Shown here in pieces: positions 44,355 to 54,296 of a DNA stretch of 64,000 nt. This DNA is from Deltaproteobacteria bacterium HGW-Deltaproteobacteria-6. Its GTDB lineage: Bacteria; Desulfobacterota; Syntrophia; Syntrophales; Smithellaceae. The position numbers were made by a program, and so were the translations under genes. How positions within the stretch are numbered: the stretch's first letter is position 1; each line of letters starts with the position of its first letter. The notes below the pieces were generated by a model. It saw only the letters and a list, made by a program, of their open reading frames with translations, did no database searches and was not told the DNA's origin. Location: assembly GCA_002840435.1 (NCBI GenBank), contig PHAT01000001.1:490300-554299 (forward strand), read 5' to 3'.

Positions 44355-44918
44355 ATGATGATGTTTGCGCATCAGGTAAAGGGAATAATCGCGGTATCTC
44401 TTGTTTTAGCGTTTATTCCCTTTATTAATTTTTTAACGCAAAATCAGCTGGACTTAGAAAGTCCGGCGCTATCCACCTCCGATTGCAAAAGTCTTACGAT
44501 TGAAATCGCCGCCGAAAATGGAGAGTCCGGCATCTTTTTTGTTAAACCGGAAACTTCAGTCAATCAAATGTTTTCACAACTTGGAATTAAAAGAATCATC
44601 GCCGAAGACATTAAACTGAAAAACGGAATGAAAGTACGCCTTCTGAATGAAGAAGATCATCGGGGCATGGTCATTGAGAGACTAGAAGCAGCTAAAAGAC
44701 TGGCATTGAGAATGCCTCTGGATATTAATTCGGCAGACATTGATGAATTAATATTGGTTCCCGGTGTTGGAGAAGCATTATCTGCAAACATCATAACATG
44801 GCGGGAGAAAATCGGACGGTTTGAAAAGTTAGAACAACTGATGGATATAAATGGGATCAAGGAAAAGAAATTTTTAAAATTGAAGCAATATTTCTATATT
44901 GATGCGCTGTCCCCATAG
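44355..44918 (+). CDS. ComEA-like helix-hairpin-helix protein
   Basis: A 187-residue protein with an N-terminal hydrophobic segment (residues 9-27) that anchors or exports it. A beta-rich stretch follows (SLTIEIAAENGESGIFFVKPETSVN). The C-terminal 65 residues are two helix-hairpin-helix motifs (INSADIDELILVPGVGEALSANIITWREKIG and LMDINGIKEKKFLKLKQYF). ComEA of competent bacteria binds DNA at the outer face, but many deltaproteobacterial homologues have no known role. It starts 3 bp after lysC. Confidence 0.75.
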   Translation: MMMFAHQVKGIIAVSLVLAFIPFINFLTQNQLDLESPALSTSDCKSLTIEIAAENGESGIFFVKPETSVNQMFSQLGIKRIIAEDIKLKNGMKVRLLNEEDHRGMVIERLEAAKRLALRMPLDINSADIDELILVPGVGEALSANIITWREKIGRFEKLEQLMDINGIKEKKFLKLKQYFYIDALSP

Positions 44919-44921
44919 AAT

Positions 44922-45545
44922 TTATGTTTTACTGTATGAATCATACAAAGAAAGTACGCGCCTTATATAATTTTGTGTTTCACGGTAAGGCGGTACGCCG
45001 TAATTGTACTTAGCCACAGCTCCTTCGCCCGCATTATAAGCGGCAAGTGCGAGCGTCAAGTTTCCTCGGTAAAGATTCAAAAGGTAACGCAGATAACGAG
45101 CGCCGCCTTCGATGTTATTGCCGGGATGAAAAACATCATCAACTTTCAGGGCTGAAGCGGTCTGCGGCATCAATTGCATGAGTCCTTTTGCACCGGCGCG
45201 TGAAACGGCATGATGATTAAAATTGGATTCCGCTTTGATGACGGCTTTAATCAAGGCGACATCCAGATTAAATTTACTGGCTGCCTGGGCAATAATAGTG
45301 TCATATTGACGAATATTACTGACTTTGGGGAAAAGAATTCTTTTTTCTTTAAGAATCATTACGTATTTGGCGTTAGTATTGGAAGGTACGTTCGTCAGAT
45401 GAATTACGCCATCGTTGTCCTCGTATTTATAAATATCGGCGAAAGCCGGAACAACATAGGACAGCAGCAGAACCACTAAAACCAAAAAGACTGATGGCAG
45501 TGTTCCAAATAATTTTAAAAATGTTATGTTTGTCTTAGAGATCAT
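44922..45545 (-). CDS. Lytic transglycosylase with DUF4124 and SLT domains
   Basis: The 207-residue exported protein has an N-terminal hydrophobic signal (residues 10-36), a DUF4124 stretch (DIYKYEDNDGVIHLTNVPSN) and a C-terminal SLT domain: LIKAVIKAESNFNHHAVSRAGAKGLMQLMPQTA, with the catalytic Glu in A-E-S-N-F, and ALAAYNAGEGAV. This is the Slt/MltC-type combination common in deltaproteobacteria. It cleaves peptidoglycan between MurNAc and GlcNAc. It converges with the lysC operon. Confidence 0.9.
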   Translation of the reverse strand: MISKTNITFLKLFGTLPSVFLVLVVLLLSYVVPAFADIYKYEDNDGVIHLTNVPSNTNAKYVMILKEKRILFPKVSNIRQYDTIIAQAASKFNLDVALIKAVIKAESNFNHHAVSRAGAKGLMQLMPQTASALKVDDVFHPGNNIEGGARYLRYLLNLYRGNLTLALAAYNAGEGAVAKYNYGVPPYRETQNYIRRVLSLYDSYSKT

Positions 45546-45757
45546 GGTTTTATCATACGTTAATGAGAAATATAATTCAAGCAGAAATATTCCTATCGTT
45601 CATGCCGGAGTTCCATTTCAAGCATGACATTCTGATACTTTATCGAATTTCGATGAAAAAATCTTTGATAACTCTCGTGGTGGACAGATTTTTTGTTTGT
45701 TCTTGACATGATTTCGCGATGGTGGTAATGACCTCAGCACTTTAAAAGACAGTATGT

Positions 45758-45834
45758 CGGGGCGTGGCGCAGTCTGGTAGCGTATCTGAATGGGGTTCAG
45801 AGGGCCGGTGGTTCAAATCCACTCGCCCCGACCA
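45758..45834 (+). tRNA. tRNA-Pro (GGG anticodon)
   Basis: 77 nt with acceptor stem CGGGGCG/CGCCCCG, D-arm, anticodon stem TCTGA/TCAGA with loop ATGGGGT (anticodon GGG, reads CCC/CCT), T-arm with GTTCAAATCC, and a genomic CCA end. A TTGACA (45703-45708) lies 50 bp upstream as possible -35. Confidence 0.95.
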
Positions 45835-45845
45835 ATGAAAATAAA

Positions 45846-45878
45846 ATGGATTAGCAGGTAACTGCTAATCCATTTTTT
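45846..45878 (+). terminator. Terminator of tRNA-Pro
   Basis: Perfect 12 bp stem ATGGATTAGCAG (45846-45857) / CTGCTAATCCAT (45862-45873) with a 4 nt GTAA loop and a run of six Ts, 12 bp past the tRNA CCA end. Confidence 0.9.
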
Positions 45879-46046
45879 ATATCCACAAAATCGCAGCAAT
45901 ATGTAAAATATGTTTATCAGATTGGAGGTATTCCACTGGATGTTGAGGGATGGATAGGATATTTATATGGTATTACAACTGAATTGAACAATATACGGGA
46001 CAACCGGTTTTTAAATTATCCGAAAACTATAACTCAAGATACCTGA
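45855..46046 (+). pseudogene. Possible gene remnant, no start codon
   Basis: A stop-to-stop frame of about 63 codons (reading QQYVKYVYQIGGIP, then LDVEGWIGYLYG) looks like a piece of a folded protein. It begins inside the tRNA terminator and has no usable start codon or ribosome site. I recognise no family. Treat as weak evidence for a decayed gene. Confidence 0.2.
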
Positions 46047-46488
46047 TGGTACAGAAAGATGGCGCAGAAAGAAGAGAGCTGCAATGCATTTTCATCCATA
46101 AGCTGTAGTCAGCTCATTTAACAACTGCTTTTCTGGCAGTTTAGCATTACCATTAATACCCACCGATGTTCCTCTAATTACCTCCAGTGAAATGGTGTAA
46201 CTTCATTCACATCATACGGGCATTGCAGCACTCTTCACCTTTAATCTACTGCTGCTTGCTGTTAATGTCAAGTAGTGTATCGAATATGGATTTCTAAGGT
46301 GCTTCGGATAGTTTGGGCGTATTTCATAATTGTCTTCGGGAGCCACGCACAATGGTTTTTCTGTCAATTGTTATTTGGATTGATTTGTAATCAACGAGAA
46401 TGTATAAGAAAATCATCCATATGGTTAAGAAGATAGCCATATTACAAATTAAATTCGAAAAGAACGTAAATTTCCAGCAATCCATCTC

Positions 46489-48246
46489 ATGAGGTGCGGT
46501 TTGACGACTCCAAATATTCCTGCAGCTGATCCTTTTACACAACATGTCCGGCCTGGCGGCATATCTCGCCTATTTCCAATTATCTCAACACTGCGAAGTT
46601 ATCAACGCGACTGGGTGTTACCCGATATTGCTGCAGGACTGGTGCTTACCGCCATTCTGGTTCCTGTCGGAATGGGCTATGCCGCAGCCTCGGGCTTACC
46701 TGCCATTTACGGCCTGTATGCCACAATCGCTCCGCTGATCGTGTATGCCATCTTTGGACCAAGCCGTATCCTGGTTCTGGGGCCGGACTCTGCACTGGCT
46801 GCAATCATTGCGGCAACGATTCTGCCGCTGGCTGCAGGTAATGCTGATAAGGCGGTGGCCTTGGCCTCCATGCTTGCTGTTTTATCGGGGGTGTTATGTA
46901 TCCTGGCGGGTTTGGCAAAGTTCGGTTTTATAACCGATCTTCTATCGAGGCCTATTCGAGACGGTTATCTAAACGGAATTGCGCTGACGGTATTGATTGG
47001 CCAGTTGCCGAAGATCTTCGGCTTTTCCGTAAGTGGAAGTAATTTTATAAAAGAAGCAAACAATCTTGTGCAAGGTATTTTGAATAGACAAATCAACTGG
47101 ACGGCTTGTGTCATTGGTTTGTCCTGTCTCATTGTGATTCTCGGATGCAAGCGGTTGGTCCCGAGAATTCCGGGTGTGTTGATTGCTGTAGCCGGTGCAA
47201 CGATCTCTGTTTCTTTGCTGGATTTGTCCGCCAGAGCGGGAATTGCCGTATGCGGTCCGTTGCCGCAAGGTATGCCTCAATTCACAATTCCAACTGTTTC
47301 GCTTTCCGAGTTAAGCACCTTATGTGCTGCCGCCGTTGCCATCGCACTCGTGTCTTTTGCCGATACGAGCGCACTTTCACGAACGTTTGCTCACCGGACA
47401 GGCTCTGAGGTTGACAGCAATCAGGAAATCATTGCTCTCGGTGCAGCCAATGTTGCAGCCGGATTGTTTCAGGGATTTCCCGTAAGCAGCAGCGCGTCGC
47501 GAACGCCAGTAGCTGAAGCCGCCGGCGCTAAGACCCAACTTACCGGTGTGGTCGGGGCAGTGTCTATAGCGCTCTTATTGATATATACCCCGGGGCTTTT
47601 ACAGAACCTGCCTCAGGCCGCGCTCGGCGCTATTGTAATTGCCGCCTGCATCAATCTGGTTGAAATTCGAAGTGTCCTGCGTCTTTATCAACTGCGGCGC
47701 GATGAGTTTGTGTTATCCTTTGTTTGTTTTTTCGGTGTGGTGATACTGGGCGTTATTCAGGGTATCTTTATTGCCGTCGGTCTGGCACTGCTCGCCTTCA
47801 TTTGGCGTGCATGGCAGCCTTATGATGCCGTGCTCGGTCACGTGGATGGCCTGAAAAGCTATCACGATATTTCCCGTCATCCTGAAGCCAAACGCATTGA
47901 GGGACTAGTGCTTTTCCGTTGGGATGCGCCGCTGTTTTTTGCCAACGCCGAAATATTCCGCAATCAGGTGCTGCGCGCGATAGCCAACGCCCCGACACAG
48001 ACTAAATGGGTTGTCGTTGCAGCTGAACCGATTACGGACGTGGATATTACGGCTGCCGATGTGCTGGCCGATCTCGATCAAACGTTACATCAGGCCGGTA
48101 TGGATTTATTTTTTGCAGAGATGAAAGGACCGGTGAAAGACAGTTTAAAACGTTATGGTCTGTTCAACAGGCTGGGCATCGAGAATTTCTTTCCTACTAT
48201 TGATCAAGCTGTTGAGCGTTATTTGATCGTGCACAAAATCGAATAA
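46489..48246 (+). CDS. SulP family anion transporter with STAS domain
   Basis: Inner-membrane anion permease. The 585-residue protein begins its membrane domain with AGLVLTAILVPVGMGYAAASGLPAIYGLYA, the SulP signature, and contains roughly ten hydrophobic segments. The C-terminal part (about 450-575) is a STAS domain (EGLVLFRWDAPLFFANAEIFRNQVLRAI). Sulfate is the usual substrate, bicarbonate and others are possible. Start ATG 46489 lacks a clear ribosome site; an internal TTG at 46501 cannot be excluded. The gene stands alone after a gene-poor region. Confidence 0.88.
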   Translation: MRCGLTTPNIPAADPFTQHVRPGGISRLFPIISTLRSYQRDWVLPDIAAGLVLTAILVPVGMGYAAASGLPAIYGLYATIAPLIVYAIFGPSRILVLGPDSALAAIIAATILPLAAGNADKAVALASMLAVLSGVLCILAGLAKFGFITDLLSRPIRDGYLNGIALTVLIGQLPKIFGFSVSGSNFIKEANNLVQGILNRQINWTACVIGLSCLIVILGCKRLVPRIPGVLIAVAGATISVSLLDLSARAGIAVCGPLPQGMPQFTIPTVSLSELSTLCAAAVAIALVSFADTSALSRTFAHRTGSEVDSNQEIIALGAANVAAGLFQGFPVSSSASRTPVAEAAGAKTQLTGVVGAVSIALLLIYTPGLLQNLPQAALGAIVIAACINLVEIRSVLRLYQLRRDEFVLSFVCFFGVVILGVIQGIFIAVGLALLAFIWRAWQPYDAVLGHVDGLKSYHDISRHPEAKRIEGLVLFRWDAPLFFANAEIFRNQVLRAIANAPTQTKWVVVAAEPITDVDITAADVLADLDQTLHQAGMDLFFAEMKGPVKDSLKRYGLFNRLGIENFFPTIDQAVERYLIVHKIE

Positions 48247-48334
48247 TATGAGTTAAATAGCCTGATAATATTGTTGAATATTCTGAGGAATTGATCACTG
48301 CAGACTCAAATACTTTTCAGAAATTTCAAAATAG

Positions 48335-49930
48335 TCAGTTTTCGAGCTGAAACCCCTTTTTGTTAAAGAGATTAAGGCATATATCGGCCACATTTTTATC
48401 ATAAATGATGCCCCTGTTTTCCTGTATCTCATTCAAGGCTTTTGCTATTCCAAGAGCCGGTCTGTATGGTCTGGGGGATGCCATAGCCTCGACGACGTCG
48501 GCAATCGCTATGATTCTCGACTCTATGAGGATCTGGTCCCCGGAGAGACCTCGAGGATAACCTGAGCCGTTCATTCTTTCGTGATGCTCATAGACGATTT
48601 CGGCGACAGGGTATTTATATTCTATGTTTTTTAATATTTCATAACCGGCACTCGCATGCTGCTTCAGGATGTTAAATTCGTGTGCGCTAATTTTCCCGGG
48701 CCGGCTGAGAAACTCTGCAGGTACATATATTTTCCCGATATCGTGAAGCAAACCTGCCGTCTGGATAGCCTTGGTGTGATCTTCACTAAAATTCATTTCT
48801 TTAGAAATTGCTACAGCAAGTTTTGTTACTCTTGCCTGGTGACCTGCGGTATAGGGGTCTCTCACTTCAACGGTCATGGAGAGTGCGCCGGTAGTTTCAT
48901 CTAAAACTCGTCGTAATGTAATCTCAGCGGTAATATCGATAACGGTTCCCTGGTAATAAATGAAATTGCCCCTTTCATCATAAATTGCCCGAAGGTTCAT
49001 AGAAACCCATATCTTGCTTTTATCTTTTTTATAAAATTGCGTCTCAAATCCTTTAACGTATCCGTTTGGTTTTAGAAGTTTTATGAGCTCCAGGCGCCGG
49101 GACGTATCTACATATAGATTTTTGATATTTGACGTTAAAGAAATATATTCTTCCGGTGATGCATAGCCCAGCAAACCAGCCAACGCTGCATTGGCCATGA
49201 TGCACTTCCCATCTATGGTTGTCTGGAATATGCCCTCTATGGCTCCCTCAACAATACTCCGGTATTTTGTTTCGCTTTCTTTTATTCCCTCCTCATTGAC
49301 CTTGCGCTCTACAATCTCAAATAGCAGATCATCATTGGTCTTGATCAGATCACGCGTTCTTTCCCGAACCTCTTTTTCGAGTTGATCATGGGATTCCTGT
49401 AACGCCCTTTCTGCATCCTTCTTTTCTGTTATGTCATTTCCAATGCAAATAATTTCAACCACTCGTCCTTTTTCATCAAGAACCGCCCTGTTCGTCCATA
49501 GGATCCAGACTCTGCTCCCGTCTTTCTTTATGTTTTGATTTTCGCTTCTCATGTGTTTTCCGGTATTTTGACAGATCGATTTAATAAAAGCGGTGAGATC
49601 ACGACCCGATGATTCAACTTCCGGGACGATAGTTCCAATTACATTTTTCCTGATTATTTCTTTGCTTGCATATCTGAAATATTTCCGGGCAAACTTATTC
49701 ATGAATAAAATATTTCCAGCAGTGTCAATGCGAAGAATAATGCTGTTTGCAAACTCAACAAGTTCACGGTATTCATTTTTGCTTTTCTTCAATATTTCGA
49801 CCGAATGCTTATAATGAACTTCAGATTTTTTAATCCGTTGGATTGATTTGTGCATCTGTTCAATTTTATTTAGCAGTTGCTCTTTTGTCATGGCTCCATT
49901 CCAGGCTCTGATCATAGAATAAAGTAGCAT
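48335..49930 (-). CDS. PAS-PAS-HD-GYP signalling phosphodiesterase
   Basis: The 531-residue protein has two PAS domains (about 55-170 and 225-340, each ending in a D-I-T PAC motif), linked by a coiled coil (170-215), and a C-terminal HD-GYP domain (345-525). HD is H396-D397 and the GYP loop is G457-Y458-P459 within HHERMNGSGYPRG. HD-GYP proteins typically degrade c-di-GMP. No membrane segment is predicted, so it senses internal or diffusible cues through PAS. The start may be the ATG at 49891. It lies 41 bp after a small HATPase-like gene on the same strand. Confidence 0.87.
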   Translation of the reverse strand: MLLYSMIRAWNGAMTKEQLLNKIEQMHKSIQRIKKSEVHYKHSVEILKKSKNEYRELVEFANSIILRIDTAGNILFMNKFARKYFRYASKEIIRKNVIGTIVPEVESSGRDLTAFIKSICQNTGKHMRSENQNIKKDGSRVWILWTNRAVLDEKGRVVEIICIGNDITEKKDAERALQESHDQLEKEVRERTRDLIKTNDDLLFEIVERKVNEEGIKESETKYRSIVEGAIEGIFQTTIDGKCIMANAALAGLLGYASPEEYISLTSNIKNLYVDTSRRLELIKLLKPNGYVKGFETQFYKKDKSKIWVSMNLRAIYDERGNFIYYQGTVIDITAEITLRRVLDETTGALSMTVEVRDPYTAGHQARVTKLAVAISKEMNFSEDHTKAIQTAGLLHDIGKIYVPAEFLSRPGKISAHEFNILKQHASAGYEILKNIEYKYPVAEIVYEHHERMNGSGYPRGLSGDQILIESRIIAIADVVEAMASPRPYRPALGIAKALNEIQENRGIIYDKNVADICLNLFNKKGFQLEN

Positions 49931-49971
49931 AAAGTGATTGATTAAAAAACATGTTTTGTAGAAAAGGACAA

Positions 49972-50418
49972 TCAGGCAAGAGAGCCGGGGGGAGTACTGA
50001 TCGTAAGAGTAAAACGATTCGTCCCATCGTGGAGCAGAATGTAACGCAAATCATCAATGCAGTCATGAGCAAGTTTCAGGCCCACTGCTTCAAAAGTTGT
50101 CGATGCAAAGGATTCTTCCTTACCAGGCATAAAATGTTTTTCCAGTAACCCCTGTGGACCATGGTGTTCAATGATAATGAGAAGAGTTGCGTTTTCCTGT
50201 CGGTAAGTTATCATAATCCTTGAAGGGTGTTTTTCCTGTTTGACCATTTTTAGACAATATCCAAAAACTTCTTCTAGAGCCAGTGCGGTCTTGAGTATTT
50301 CAGCCTTTGCTAAACCGCACTGATTGCCGATATTTTCCGTTATCTTTTGTATTAAGGTCAGCATTCGGATGTCTGGCATTACGGTTACACTGATGATGTC
50401 TTTGGGGTGGTGGTACAT
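49972..50418 (-). CDS. Degenerate RsbW-like histidine-kinase-type ATPase
   Basis: A 148-residue single-domain protein with the HATPase_c_2/RsbW layout: IQKITENIGNQCGL helix, ALALEEVFGYCLK in the N-box place, and HDGTNRFTLTIS at the end. The N-box Asn is replaced by Gly/Tyr and the D-x-G-x-G box is degraded to HHGPQG, so ATP binding is doubtful. It precedes the PAS-HD-GYP gene and likely works with it as a regulator or anti-sigma-type partner. No sigma factor gene is nearby. Confidence 0.6.
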   Translation of the reverse strand: MYHHPKDIISVTVMPDIRMLTLIQKITENIGNQCGLAKAEILKTALALEEVFGYCLKMVKQEKHPSRIMITYRQENATLLIIIEHHGPQGLLEKHFMPGKEESFASTTFEAVGLKLAHDCIDDLRYILLHDGTNRFTLTISTPPGSLA

Positions 50419-50948
50419 AGGCTATCCTTTCCGCTTGGCGGCAAATAAAGCATATCACAGCTCGTTAATATTACAGTACCATAAATCTTCAATTTGCAAA
50501 CAGTCGCCCTTGCGTTTTGCTTCTTATTTACGGCCACATGCGCCATATTCAATATCATCTGGTTGTTTGTGGTCAAGTAAAAGATGACATAGCCCCTGTT
50601 GTACGTGCAATATTTATCAGATTCTTCTAAGTATCCTGAGTGTTACTTTCTTCGAGATTCGCAAATTTACAAGGCACCTTGAAATAAAATTTGCGATAAA
50701 CAAGAGGAACTATTCAGCAACTAGTTGAATATATATGATTAATGTTAGAAAGAAGGGGCAGATATTTATATATTTCAGCTGGAGAATAAAAGTAAATAGA
50801 TTTTAAGCAAGGGTCATCTTTTTCTTGCATTAAAGGGAATTATCATTTACAGGAAAAGCGTAATTTGATTGATTTTGTTGCAGTGCGCCGATGTTAATCC
50901 GCGTTGACATTTTAAATATTGAATATAAGATTCCAAAATCATCAAAAG
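50419..50948. other. Intergenic region upstream of tRNA-Leu
   Basis: About 530 bp, AT-rich, with no gene that I can support on either strand. It must hold the promoter of the minus-strand RsbW-like gene on the left and the tRNA-Leu promoter on the right. Short frames here have no protein-like features. Confidence 0.4.
50904..50931 (+). promoter_or_regulatory. Promoter of tRNA-Leu
   Basis: Perfect -35 TTGACA (50904-50909), 16 bp spacer, then TAAGAT (50926-50931). Transcription would begin about 10 bp before the mature tRNA 5' end. Confidence 0.6.
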
Positions 50949-51033
50949 GCGAGAGTGGCGGAATTGGCAGACGCACTGGACTTAGGATCCAGCGGGTAAA
51001 ACCTTAGGAGTTCAAGTCTCCTCTCTCGCACCA
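50949..51033 (+). tRNA. tRNA-Leu (TAG anticodon)
   Basis: 85 nt with acceptor stem GCGAGAG/CTCTCGC, anticodon stem CTGGA/TCCAG and loop CTTAGGA (anticodon TAG), a long variable arm as expected for class II tRNA, T-arm and genomic CCA. It lies 43 bp upstream of tig. Confidence 0.95.
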
Positions 51034-51076
51034 GAATGAATGAGCATTATAATTAAAATATAAGGAGAAAAAAGTA

Positions 51077-52399
51077 GTGAGCGAGCTTTCCGTAAAACTA
51101 GAAGATATCAGTCAGGTTAAGAAAAAGATGTCATTTGAAGTGCCTTGGGCTTTTGTGAAAGATGAGCTGGAAAATGTTTATCGTGATATTGGGAAAAAGG
51201 CTAAGATTAAGGGTTTCCGTCCGGGTAAAATTCCGCGTAAGGTGCTTGAAAATTATTTTAAGGCCGATGCGGAAGGGGAGGCTATTACCAATATCGTCAA
51301 CAAATACTATTGGCAGGAACTTGATAACCTCGGAATAGTAACGCTTTCTCGTCCGGAAATCGAGCAGGATGGATTGAAGGAAAATACGGATTTTTCATTC
51401 AGCGCTTCGTTTGAGACAGAACCCGATTTTGAACCGCAAGGCTATCAGGGGTTGGAATTAGAGAAACTTAATATCACCATATCGGAAGAAGACCTGGATA
51501 AGCGTCTTCAGGAAGTCCGTAAGATGTTTGCCACCATGCAGGATGTCACAGAGGACCGTCAGGCAGTGATGGGAGATTTCGTATTAATTGATTTTTCGGG
51601 GAAATTGGATGGCCAGGCGCTTCCCGAACTCCAATCTGAAAATTTCATGCTGGAGCTGGGCTCAAAGAGATTTATTCCTGGGTTTGAAGAGCAGCTTGTT
51701 GGAATGAAAAATGGCGAGTCTAAGGATGTTAATGTAACTTTTCCGGAAGATTATCATGAGAAAAAAATGGCTGGAAAAGATGTTACGTTCAACGTGACAT
51801 TAAAAGGGCTCAAAGAACAAAAATTACCTGAAATAGATGAAAACTTTATAAAAAATTTCGACAAGTACAATACTCTGGAAGACTTAAAGAATGATGTTAA
51901 AAAATCAATGGAGGATCAGTGTAAGCGCCAGAGCGACGCGGAGTTAAGAGATAAGATAACAGAAGCCATTGTAAAAGCCAATGAGTTTGAAGCGCCGCCG
52001 TCATTGGTAGAGCGCCAGATTTTCTATATGATAAGTGACACGCAAAAAAGAATGAAATCTGCCGGGATGGATGAAAAAAACGCAATGGAATTGAGCTTCC
52101 GTATGCATGACCAATTTAAACAGGATGCGGAAAAAACGGTCAAATCTTTTCTGCTTCTCAAAAAGATAGCCGAAAAAGAAGCCATTTCGGTGTCTGATAA
52201 TGATCTTGACAATCATTTCAGGGAATTAGCTGAAATACATCATACGGATTATGAAGTCGTTAAAAGCGCTTATGATAACGAAGAGAGAATGAATTCTCTG
52301 AAATCGGAAATTATTCAGAAAAAGGTATTTGACTTTATTGAGCAGCGGGCCAATATTAAAGCAGTCGAGAAAATCGGAATGGCGCAGGAGGCTGTTTAA
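51077..52399 (+). CDS. tig: Trigger factor
   Basis: Ribosome-bound peptidyl-prolyl isomerase and chaperone for nascent chains. The 440-residue protein has the N-terminal ribosome-binding signature [13 protein letters not shown], the FKBP-type domain (residues about 155-240, [16 protein letters not shown]...) and a long helical C-terminal arm. Start is GTG at 51077 after AAGGAG. It opens the classic tig-clpP-clpX-lon protein quality-control block and overlaps clpP by one base. Confidence 0.96.
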   Translation: MSELSVKLEDISQVKKKMSFEVPWAFVKDELENVYRDIGKKAKIKGFRPGKIPRKVLENYFKADAEGEAITNIVNKYYWQELDNLGIVTLSRPEIEQDGLKENTDFSFSASFETEPDFEPQGYQGLELEKLNITISEEDLDKRLQEVRKMFATMQDVTEDRQAVMGDFVLIDFSGKLDGQALPELQSENFMLELGSKRFIPGFEEQLVGMKNGESKDVNVTFPEDYHEKKMAGKDVTFNVTLKGLKEQKLPEIDENFIKNFDKYNTLEDLKNDVKKSMEDQCKRQSDAELRDKITEAIVKANEFEAPPSLVERQIFYMISDTQKRMKSAGMDEKNAMELSFRMHDQFKQDAEKTVKSFLLLKKIAEKEAISVSDNDLDNHFRELAEIHHTDYEVVKSAYDNEERMNSLKSEIIQKKVFDFIEQRANIKAVEKIGMAQEAV

Positions 52400-53016
52400 T
52401 GAATTTAATACCCATGGTGGTAGAACAGGATGGGCGAGGTGAAAGAGCATTCGACATCTATTCCCGTCTTTTAAAGGACAGAATCATATTTCTGGGAACT
52501 GCCATTGATGATAACGTGGCAAATGTGGTCGTCGCACAAATGCTTTATCTGGAAGCCGAGGATCCGGATAAAGAAATATTTTTCTACCTGAATTCTCCCG
52601 GTGGCAGCGTCAGCTCGGGCATGGCGATATATGATACGATGCAGTATATTAAACCTCAGATTAACACGGTATGCATGGGGCAATCGGCCAGTATGGCGGC
52701 AATACTTCTGGCGGCCGGTGAGAAAGGGAAAAGGTTTGCATTGCCGCATTCGCGAATATTAATCCATCAGCCTTTAGGTGGATTTCAGGGGCAAGCTACG
52801 GATATTGACATTCAGGCCAGGGAAATTTTAAGATTAAAAGACGAATTAAATAAAATTCTTTCTGAGTTAACAGGTCAGCCACTGGAGAAAATCATGAATG
52901 ATACGGAGCGTGATTACTTCATGACCAGTCAGCAGGCTAAAGAATATGGTTTGATTGACGAAATAGTAGTTAGAAAACCGGCAATAACCGGAGTGAATAA
53001 AGGAGAAGTTAAGTGA
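52399..53016 (+). CDS. clpP: ATP-dependent Clp protease proteolytic subunit
   Basis: Serine protease barrel of ClpXP. The 205-residue protein has the catalytic Ser98 (GQSASMAA), His123 (LIHQPLGG) and the Asp in a later helix; [21 protein letters not shown] is the conserved block. It overlaps tig by 1 bp and clpX by 4 bp, so all three are probably one transcript. Confidence 0.97.
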   Translation: MNLIPMVVEQDGRGERAFDIYSRLLKDRIIFLGTAIDDNVANVVVAQMLYLEAEDPDKEIFFYLNSPGGSVSSGMAIYDTMQYIKPQINTVCMGQSASMAAILLAAGEKGKRFALPHSRILIHQPLGGFQGQATDIDIQAREILRLKDELNKILSELTGQPLEKIMNDTERDYFMTSQQAKEYGLIDEIVVRKPAITGVNKGEVK

Positions 53017-54272
53017 TCAAAAGAAGTAAAGATAATCGAGGGCAAGGTATGCTATTTTGTTCATTTTGCGGGAAAATGCAAAGCGAAGTACGCAAGTTAG
53101 TTGCCGGCCCGACTGCTTATATTTGTGATGAATGTATTGAATTGTGCCGATGTATTGTTGAAGAAGAAGAGAAAACGGTAGAAAAAGGCCCCAAAAATGT
53201 TTTGCCTGAACCGAAAGAAATCAAGAAATTCCTTGATTCCTATGTTATTGGGCAGGAAAAAACAAAGAAAATTCTATCTGTTGCAGTTTATAATCATTAT
53301 AAAAGACTGTTCTCCAATGTCAGTTCAACAGATGGTGTTGAAATTCAGAAAAGCAATGTCCTTTTGGTAGGTCCTACCGGATCGGGAAAAACGTTACTTG
53401 CCAAGACATTAGCAAAGTTTCTTAATGTTCCCTTTACGATAGCGGATGCTACAACCTTGACCGAGGCAGGTTATGTAGGTGAGGATGTTGAAAATATTAT
53501 CCTGAGTCTGCTGCAAAATGCGGATTACGATGTCGCGCGGGCCTCAAAAGGAATTGTTTATATTGATGAAATAGATAAAATAGCAAAAAAATCAGGCAAT
53601 CCATCCATTACCCGTGATGTCTCCGGAGAAGGTGTTCAGCAGGCCTTGTTGAAAATTATGGAAGGAACGATGGCCAATATTCCGCCGAAAGGTGGCCGCA
53701 AGCATCCGCAACAGGAATTCATTCAGGTAGATACGACTAATATACTATTTATTTGCGGGGGTGCATTCAACGATCTGGAAACAATTATTTCCAAACGTAT
53801 TGGAACTAACACTATGGGGTTTGGCGCGGAAATCAAAAGCAAGAAAGAAAAAAGAATAGGCGAGCTGCTGGTGGATGTTCGTTCTGAAGATCTGCTCAAG
53901 TTCGGTCTTATTCCCGAATTTATCGGACGCCTTCCCGTCATTTCCACGCTTGATGATCTGGACGAATCCGCTCTTGTTCGTATTTTAATGGAACCTAAAG
54001 ATTCTATCATCAAACAATATAAGAAATTGTTCGAATTAGAAAACGTCAATCTGAAATTCACCGACGGTGCACTGAGGTGCGTTGCCAAATTGTCCATGGA
54101 AAGAAAATCCGGAGCACGCGGTTTACGTTCCATTTTAGAAAACACAATGCTCGAAGTGATGTATGATATTCCGTCACAACGGGATATAAAAGAATGTGTG
54201 ATCAGCGAAGAAGTTGTTCTCAATAAGGAAAAACCTATTTTGATATACGACACAAAATCTGAATCCGCATAA
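53013..54272 (+). CDS. clpX: ATP-dependent Clp protease ATP-binding subunit ClpX
   Basis: AAA+ unfoldase that feeds substrates to ClpP. The 419-residue protein has an N-terminal zinc finger (C16, C19, C38, C41), Walker [17 protein letters not shown], Walker [12 protein letters not shown] and the [16 protein letters not shown] segment. The start is GTG at 53013, overlapping the clpP stop, with AAGGAG just upstream. Confidence 0.97.
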   Translation: MIKRSKDNRGQGMLFCSFCGKMQSEVRKLVAGPTAYICDECIELCRCIVEEEEKTVEKGPKNVLPEPKEIKKFLDSYVIGQEKTKKILSVAVYNHYKRLFSNVSSTDGVEIQKSNVLLVGPTGSGKTLLAKTLAKFLNVPFTIADATTLTEAGYVGEDVENIILSLLQNADYDVARASKGIVYIDEIDKIAKKSGNPSITRDVSGEGVQQALLKIMEGTMANIPPKGGRKHPQQEFIQVDTTNILFICGGAFNDLETIISKRIGTNTMGFGAEIKSKKEKRIGELLVDVRSEDLLKFGLIPEFIGRLPVISTLDDLDESALVRILMEPKDSIIKQYKKLFELENVNLKFTDGALRCVAKLSMERKSGARGLRSILENTMLEVMYDIPSQRDIKECVISEEVVLNKEKPILIYDTKSESA

Positions 54273-54296
54273 CAAATAATTATTTAGGAAAAATGA

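Larger units (their letters stand above)
45835..46488. other. Gene-poor region between tRNA-Pro and SulP gene
   Basis: About 650 AT-rich bases. Beyond the terminator just after the tRNA I see no convincing complete gene. A stop-to-stop frame at 45855-46046 has protein-like composition but no start. The remainder shows no tRNA, no clear promoter and no transposase. It may be the remains of a deleted gene. Confidence 0.4.

Noticed and set aside
46324-46545. Small minus-strand frame upstream of sulP
   Set aside because: 73 codons with an unremarkable hydrophobic stretch, no ribosome site and overlap with the sulP start; not enough to call a gene.
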